This document shows positions 14,774 to 19,020 of a stretch of 19,020 bases of DNA, piece after piece (within the stretch, counting starts at the first letter, position 1; each line of letters opens with the position of its first letter). The position numbers and the translations under genes were made by a program. Under the pieces are notes generated by a model. That model worked only from the letters and a program-made list of their open reading frames with translations. It was not told the DNA's origin and made no database searches. This DNA comes from an uncultured Acholeplasmatales bacterium (GTDB taxonomy: Bacteria; Bacillota_I; Bacilli_A; ML615J-28; CAG-698): the NCBI GenBank assembly GCA_937877075.1, contig CALEGD010000063.1, forward strand, positions 1-19,020, given 5' to 3'.

Positions 14774-15704
14774 TAGATTCTCCTTTCTTCCGAACTTTAA
14801 GACTCCTCTTGTTTTTCTTTAAGGAATAAAAGACAAGCGCTAAGATAGTCATTAAATAAGGTAATGTATTAAGTAATTCATAAGGTACATCAATTGCTAT
14901 TTGAGCACTGATTGCAAAGGCGGAAACAGCTCCGAAAATATAGGAGAAAAGTAAAGTTAGGAGGGGGTTACCGGCACCCATAGCCTCAGCGGCAAGGCCG
15001 ATAAAGCCCCGCCCGGCAACCATTCCACTATTGAAGGTCGACAAATATGACATTGAAAGAAATACTCCACCTAAACCTGAAAATGCTCCTGCAATTATTA
15101 AAGCAATAAGTTGGGTTTTCTCAACGGAAATTCCCACTGATTTTGCAGCTTCAAAATTATATCCGACCGCTTTGATTTGTAAACCGATTTTGGTCTTATT
15201 AATTACAAATCTTAATAAAAATACCGAGACAATAGCAATATAAAACAAGAGGTTTTGTTCAAAAAGAACACCGATAAAGGGAATTTCTTTTAGAAACCTT
15301 ATCTTAATATAGGGGATTATCGTACTCGGTGCAGCGGTCGTGTCACCTTTTGTTCCTAAAATCGTATACATTAAGAAAACTACAAAACCGGAAGCAAAAA
15401 TATTTAAGGCAACTCCTGTTAGAGTAGTGTCGGTTTTTAGTTTATGACCACAGAAAGCCAAGATTATGCCCATCAGAATTCCGGCTGCAATTCCGGCAAG
15501 AATACCAAACAGATAACTTTGGGTGTAAAAACTTATCAAAGCTCCGACTAAAGCAGAAACAGTCATGCTTCCTTCAATACTGATATTTACAATTCCGGAT
15601 TTATTTGATATTAAAGCTGCCAAAGCGGCAAACAAAATTGGTATCGTTAATTGAATCGAGGTAAAAAGAAATTCTTCACTAAAAAGCATTTCGATTAATT
15701 TCAT
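14745..15704 (-). CDS. Nucleoside/sugar ABC transporter permease (second subunit, NupQ/YufQ-like)
   Basis: This 319-residue membrane protein has about eight to nine hydrophobic helices and the BPD_transp_2 pattern. The segments include FAALAALISNKSGIVNISIEGSM near the N-terminus, DTTLTGVALNIFASGF and GLQIKAVGYNFEAAKSVGIS (the cytoplasmic coupling loop). GRGFIGLAAEAMGAGNP and YELLNTLPYLMTILAL follow. In nucleoside transporters of the BMP-linked class this shorter permease pairs with a longer one, as it does here. The ATG overlaps the previous gene by four bases (ATGA) behind GAGGTG. The tail is very basic (KKNKRSLKVRKKGESN) and its last codons overlap the DraG-fold gene. Confidence 0.9.
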   Translation of the reverse strand: MKLIEMLFSEEFLFTSIQLTIPILFAALAALISNKSGIVNISIEGSMTVSALVGALISFYTQSYLFGILAGIAAGILMGIILAFCGHKLKTDTTLTGVALNIFASGFVVFLMYTILGTKGDTTAAPSTIIPYIKIRFLKEIPFIGVLFEQNLLFYIAIVSVFLLRFVINKTKIGLQIKAVGYNFEAAKSVGISVEKTQLIALIIAGAFSGLGGVFLSMSYLSTFNSGMVAGRGFIGLAAEAMGAGNPLLTLLFSYIFGAVSAFAISAQIAIDVPYELLNTLPYLMTILALVFYSLKKNKRSLKVRKKGESNEKSMGKRI

Positions 15705-16843
15705 ATTTTCACCTCTTCCATGGCAATTGATTTTTCTTTTTTATTTAGGACCCTATTTCTGAGTTTCCTCATAAAGGCTTGCCCGGCTACAATGATGATG
15801 ATCAAGGCTTGGATTATCTGAATGAATTCACTTGCGATATCGGTATCAAGCGACATCAAGACCGCACCTGTTCTTAAATAAGAAAGAAAGAGTGCAGCTA
15901 ATGGAACTAAGACCGGATTATTCCCGGCCAGGATAGCCACAATAAACCCATCAAAACCAAATCCCGGCAAAGCTTTCCAACTAAACCTTCCATCAATCCC
16001 GCCTAAAATTTCTACGGCTCCACCTAAACCGGCAATACTACTTCCGATTAATTGTGAGAATACAATTGTTGAAACAACTGGTAAGCCAGAGTATTTTGCG
16101 AAATCAAGATTGTTTCCCGTTACCCTAATCATATAGCCAAATTTAGTTTTATATAAGAAAATTCCCGCTAAAATAACAATAATAAGGGCAACTATAATAC
16201 CGGTTGATAGATAAGTTCCGGGAACCAAAATACTGAATCTGTTTGAATATGGAATAATTCGGGTTGCAATATCACCTGAGGCTTCATCGCGAAAATAAGT
16301 CTGCAAGAAATACATTCCGACCCAAAGTATAATAAAGTTCAACATTAAACTAACAACAAATTCACTGACATTCAGTTTTGCTTTTAAAAGTGCGGGAATT
16401 AAACCGAATAGAGCAGTGATGAGAATTGCTGCAATACAAGCAATAATTACCGCCAAAAAAGAGGAAACAGGTAAATAAATTGCAACCAATGCTCCTACTA
16501 AACCACCGATATAAAAACTGCCTTCCCCAATCATATTGAATTGTCCGCATTTCAACATAATTGAAGCAGCAACACCGGCAAAAACTAAAGGAACAAAACC
16601 ACGAAAGATTTCACCGATCCAAAACTTACTTTTAAAAGGCGAAAATAATAAGGCTTTTATTGCTGAAAAAGGTTTATCGGAAGCAAAAATTAAGATCATG
16701 CAGGTAATTATTAAAGCAATAATTACTGCAGATAATGTTCTTAAAAGATTAAAATAGATAGTTTTTTGTTTTCGGTTGGGGGTCTTAATAGCCATGATGA
16801 TATTTTTATATAGTTTTTGAAAAAACAATTTTACTTTAGCCAT
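15701..16843 (-). CDS. Nucleoside/sugar ABC transporter permease (first subunit, NupP/YufP-like)
   Basis: This 380-residue membrane protein has a basic cytoplasmic start, a first helix at about 35-54, and a BPD_transp_2 core. The core contains GVAASIMLKCGQFNMIGEGS, KLNVSEFVVSLMLNFIILW and a coupling loop GYMIRVTGNNLDFAKYSGLP. GFGFDGFIVAILAGNNP and an amphipathic basic tail follow. The GEGSFYIGG and LNVSE(F/V) elements are typical of the larger permease of BMP-dependent nucleoside importers. The ATG lies within an 8-base overlap with the ATPase gene, behind GGAGGATAAT, which codes for the ATPase's last residues. It should form the channel together with the next permease. Confidence 0.9.
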   Translation of the reverse strand: MAKVKLFFQKLYKNIIMAIKTPNRKQKTIYFNLLRTLSAVIIALIITCMILIFASDKPFSAIKALLFSPFKSKFWIGEIFRGFVPLVFAGVAASIMLKCGQFNMIGEGSFYIGGLVGALVAIYLPVSSFLAVIIACIAAILITALFGLIPALLKAKLNVSEFVVSLMLNFIILWVGMYFLQTYFRDEASGDIATRIIPYSNRFSILVPGTYLSTGIIVALIIVILAGIFLYKTKFGYMIRVTGNNLDFAKYSGLPVVSTIVFSQLIGSSIAGLGGAVEILGGIDGRFSWKALPGFGFDGFIVAILAGNNPVLVPLAALFLSYLRTGAVLMSLDTDIASEFIQIIQALIIIIVAGQAFMRKLRNRVLNKKEKSIAMEEVKI

Positions 16844-18362
16844 TATTATCCTCCATCTTTTTTAATCCAAGCATATATAAACCGAGTTCTTCTTCGCTAA
16901 GATTGCCGGTATCACCGATATTTGCAACAATCCGACCATTATAAAATACCAGAATACGATCACTCAAACTAAATACTTCCGATAAATCCGAGGAAATTAA
17001 CAATATTGCAGTTCCTGCATCACGAAGATCTACCAGTTTTTTGTGAATAAATTCGATGGCTCCAACATCAACTCCCCGAGTCGGCTGATCGGCAACCAAA
17101 AGTTTCGGTTCCTTTCTGGTTTCTCTGGCTATTACCACCTTCTGCATATTTCCGCCGGATAACATTCCGACATTTTGGAAGGGGTTTTTGCTCTTTATTT
17201 GATATTTATGAATACAATCTTCTGCTAAATCAATAGTCTTCTTCTTATTGATGAAACCATATTTAGAAACTTCATCCAAGGATGTTGAAATAAGATTTTC
17301 AGAGATTGAGGTGAGGGAATCAACTCCATAGCCGATTCTGTCTTCGGGGATATGATTTTCTCCCAAATCACGAATTTCTCTGATGCTTTTTAACTTAATA
17401 TCAACACCATCTAGTTCTATTTCGCCTTGATATTCTTTATCAAATCCGGTAATTATTTGGACTAATTCCCGTTGTCCATTACCTTCAACTCCACAGATAC
17501 AAACTATCTCTCGGCCGCAAACATCAAAAGAAATATTGTCAAGGCTCTTTTTTTCTTCGGATAATTTTGAAACATTTCTAACGGTCAAGACTTTGTTTAA
17601 CGGAGTTAGTTTTTTCTTTTCAACCTTTCGAATAATGTTTCTTCCGACCATTAGTCTGGATATTTCTTCTTCCGTAACATCTTTAACATGATACATTCCA
17701 ATATACTTTCCGTTTCGCATGATAGTGATGCGATCACATATTTGTTTTATCTCATTTAATTTATGAGTAATAATAACAATGGTATGCCCTTTATCTTTTA
17801 ATAATTTAAGTTGAATAAAGAATTCTTGAGTTTCCTGGGGGGTCAAAACGGCAGTCGGTTCATCTAAAATAATAATTTTTGCATCTTTGGCCAACACCTT
17901 TAAGATTTCTACTTTTTGTTTCTGGACTATCGATAAGTTGCCGACTTTTTCTTTCGGATCTATTTCCATGCCGAACTCTTTTGATAATCGCTCAACAAAC
18001 TCATAAGATGCCTTTTTGTCTATGAGACCATATTTGGTTATTTCTTTTCCTAAAATAATATTTTCCGCGACCGTAAGCTCATTAATAAGCTTGAAATTCT
18101 GATGAACCATACCGATACCTAAACTATTTGCAATAAAGGGCGACGAAATTTTCACTTCCTGATCATTGAGAATGATTTTACCGCTGGTAGGTTGTTCAAG
18201 ACCGAATAGGATCTTCATTAAGGTGCTTTTTCCGGCTCCATTTTCTCCTGCCAAAGCATGAATCTCTCCCGCTGCAATTTCTATAAGGGCATTGTCATTT
18301 GCGACAATGCCGTTATCATAGATTTTGCAAATATCTTGCATTTTAATAATTGTTTTGTTCAT
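16836..18362 (-). CDS. Nucleoside/sugar ABC transporter ATP-binding protein with two ATPase domains (NupO/RbsA-like)
   Basis: This 508-residue protein carries two fused ABC domains. The first has a complete Walker A GENGAGKST (39-47), Q loop MVHQNFKLI, a modified signature LSIVQKQK (143-150), Walker B IIILDEPT (163-170) and the switch in IIITHKLNEI. The second has a degenerate Walker A (GVEGNGQRE, 291-299, no GKS/T), a proper signature LSGGNMQK (401-408) and Walker B LLVADQPTRGVD (421-432). This asymmetry is normal for the RbsA/MglA/NupO class, where only one composite site is catalytic. The gene follows the BMP lipoprotein gene after 4 bases. The ATG has no strong ribosome site (AAGTTAAGTAT), so translation may be coupled to the upstream gene. 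The substrate is inferred from the neighbours. Confidence 0.93.
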   Translation of the reverse strand: MNKTIIKMQDICKIYDNGIVANDNALIEIAAGEIHALAGENGAGKSTLMKILFGLEQPTSGKIILNDQEVKISSPFIANSLGIGMVHQNFKLINELTVAENIILGKEITKYGLIDKKASYEFVERLSKEFGMEIDPKEKVGNLSIVQKQKVEILKVLAKDAKIIILDEPTAVLTPQETQEFFIQLKLLKDKGHTIVIITHKLNEIKQICDRITIMRNGKYIGMYHVKDVTEEEISRLMVGRNIIRKVEKKKLTPLNKVLTVRNVSKLSEEKKSLDNISFDVCGREIVCICGVEGNGQRELVQIITGFDKEYQGEIELDGVDIKLKSIREIRDLGENHIPEDRIGYGVDSLTSISENLISTSLDEVSKYGFINKKKTIDLAEDCIHKYQIKSKNPFQNVGMLSGGNMQKVVIARETRKEPKLLVADQPTRGVDVGAIEFIHKKLVDLRDAGTAILLISSDLSEVFSLSDRILVFYNGRIVANIGDTGNLSEEELGLYMLGLKKMEDNNG

Positions 18363-18366
18363 ATAC

Positions 18367-19020
18367 TTAACTTACTTTTAAATTATCTTCAATTTTATTA
18401 AATTCATCTAATGATAAATTATAAGCAGATTTAACAATAATTTCACCGTTAATTATTTTCTCTTCCACCGAATTAATAAAGTTTCTGATGTTTTCCGGGA
18501 TAATTTCTTCATAATATTGGTTTTTAGCTAGTCCAATAATCGGCTGACCATTAATTATTTTATCGATTCCCATTTCAACAACCGTTCCAAATTCAAGTGT
18601 ATTATTATGGAATTTTAAAATAGCTTCATATAATGATAAATCCACCCGTTTTAAAACACTAGTAACAATGCGACTGGCTTTATCTAAATCCGCTGTTTCA
18701 CCGGTTGAAAAATATTCATACTGATCACTGTCGACACCAATAATGTATTTTTCAATACCTTTGGTTTTGTATAATTCACTGACGGCATCAATACAGCCTA
18801 ATCCCGATTGAGAGGCGGCTTGGAAGAGAATACTTGCACCGCTATTATATTGGCTCATGGCTTGAGCTTTTCCGGTAGTACTATCAGTAAAACCACCGAC
18901 ATAAGAACTATAAACTTTTGTGAGACGATAATCATCAAGGTTGTTCACATATTGAATCCCTTGGTAATAACCAACAGCAAAGTCTTTAATGATATCAGAC
19001 TTCAAACCACCAACAAACCC
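18367..19020 (-). CDS. BMP-family substrate-binding protein, C-terminal part (start beyond right edge)
   Basis: The reading frame is open to the right edge (first visible residues GFVGGLKSDIIKDFAVGYYQ), so about 217 C-terminal residues are seen and the signal peptide lies outside. GFVGG..S..IKDF..GY..G is the conserved second segment of the Bmp/PnrA family. GGFTDSTTGKAQA, an ILFQAASQSGLGCIDAV segment and IIGVDSDQYEYF follow, then the hinge ASRIVTSVLKRVDLSLYEAI. In this family the Asp in IGVDSDQ and the glycine-rich turn contact a purine or other nucleoside. It is the extracytoplasmic receptor for the transporter encoded by the next three genes. The TTG at codon 6 is internal and not the start. 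Nucleoside is the likeliest ligand class, not proven. Confidence 0.88.
   Translation of the reverse strand, partial: GFVGGLKSDIIKDFAVGYYQGIQYVNNLDDYRLTKVYSSYVGGFTDSTTGKAQAMSQYNSGASILFQAASQSGLGCIDAVSELYKTKGIEKYIIGVDSDQYEYFSTGETADLDKASRIVTSVLKRVDLSLYEAILKFHNNTLEFGTVVEMGIDKIINGQPIIGLAKNQYYEEIIPENIRNFINSVEEKIINGEIIVKSAYNLSLDEFNKIEDNLKVS

Noticed and set aside
16836..18362. The degenerate second Walker A of the double ATPase as a sign of decay
   Set aside because: The same asymmetry is normal in the RbsA/MglA/NupO class of fused ATPases.

Overview
The window is about 19 kb of AT-rich, very densely packed DNA in which every supportable gene lies on the minus strand, so the text below reads from high to low coordinates. 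The organism looks like a low-GC, anaerobic, single-membrane Firmicute or Mollicutes-like bacterium that uses the standard code. The reasons are an oxygen-sensitive glycyl radical enzyme, a lipoprotein-type PstS, GGAGG-type ribosome sites, TTTACA-type Pho boxes, and TGA used as a stop at several gene junctions. I cannot name the species.

Region A (19020 to 11439) is a nucleoside/ribose uptake and salvage operon whose promoter lies beyond the right edge. It holds a BMP-family binding protein (5' end cut off by the window), a double-ATPase subunit, two permeases, an ADP-ribosylglycohydrolase (DraG)-fold protein, a ribokinase and a LacI/RbsR-type regulator. It ends in a hairpin terminator at 11365-11412. 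The likely logic is that a nucleoside or ribosylated compound is imported, its N-ribosyl bond is cleaved by the DraG-fold protein, and the ribose is phosphorylated.

Region B (11348 to 4312) is a complete phosphate module: Pho-box-like repeats, pstS, pstC, pstA, pstB, phoU, a PhoB/PhoP-type response regulator and a PhoR-type histidine kinase. A strong terminator follows at 4312-4356. The most unusual object in the window is here. PstS appears circularly permuted: the half carrying the SGTR phosphate loop, normally C-terminal, comes first after the lipoprotein signal, and the normally N-terminal half comes last. Its partner PstA carries an extra extracytoplasmic segment of about 125 residues. 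A perfect hairpin follows pstS directly and leaves pstC with no visible Shine-Dalgarno.

Region C (4300 to 1) is a glycyl-radical-enzyme operon. A well-formed promoter overlaps a FadR-type palindrome, followed by a GntR/FCD regulator, a glycyl radical enzyme of unassigned substrate with a GCLENT active-site loop, its radical-SAM activase, and the start of a small protein that may be pyridoxamine-oxidase-like and is cut by the left edge.

No tRNA, rRNA, insertion sequence, CRISPR array or riboswitch was recognised. The two largest gaps between genes (4249-4359 and 11221-11438) are both under 300 bases and hold the regulatory sites listed.
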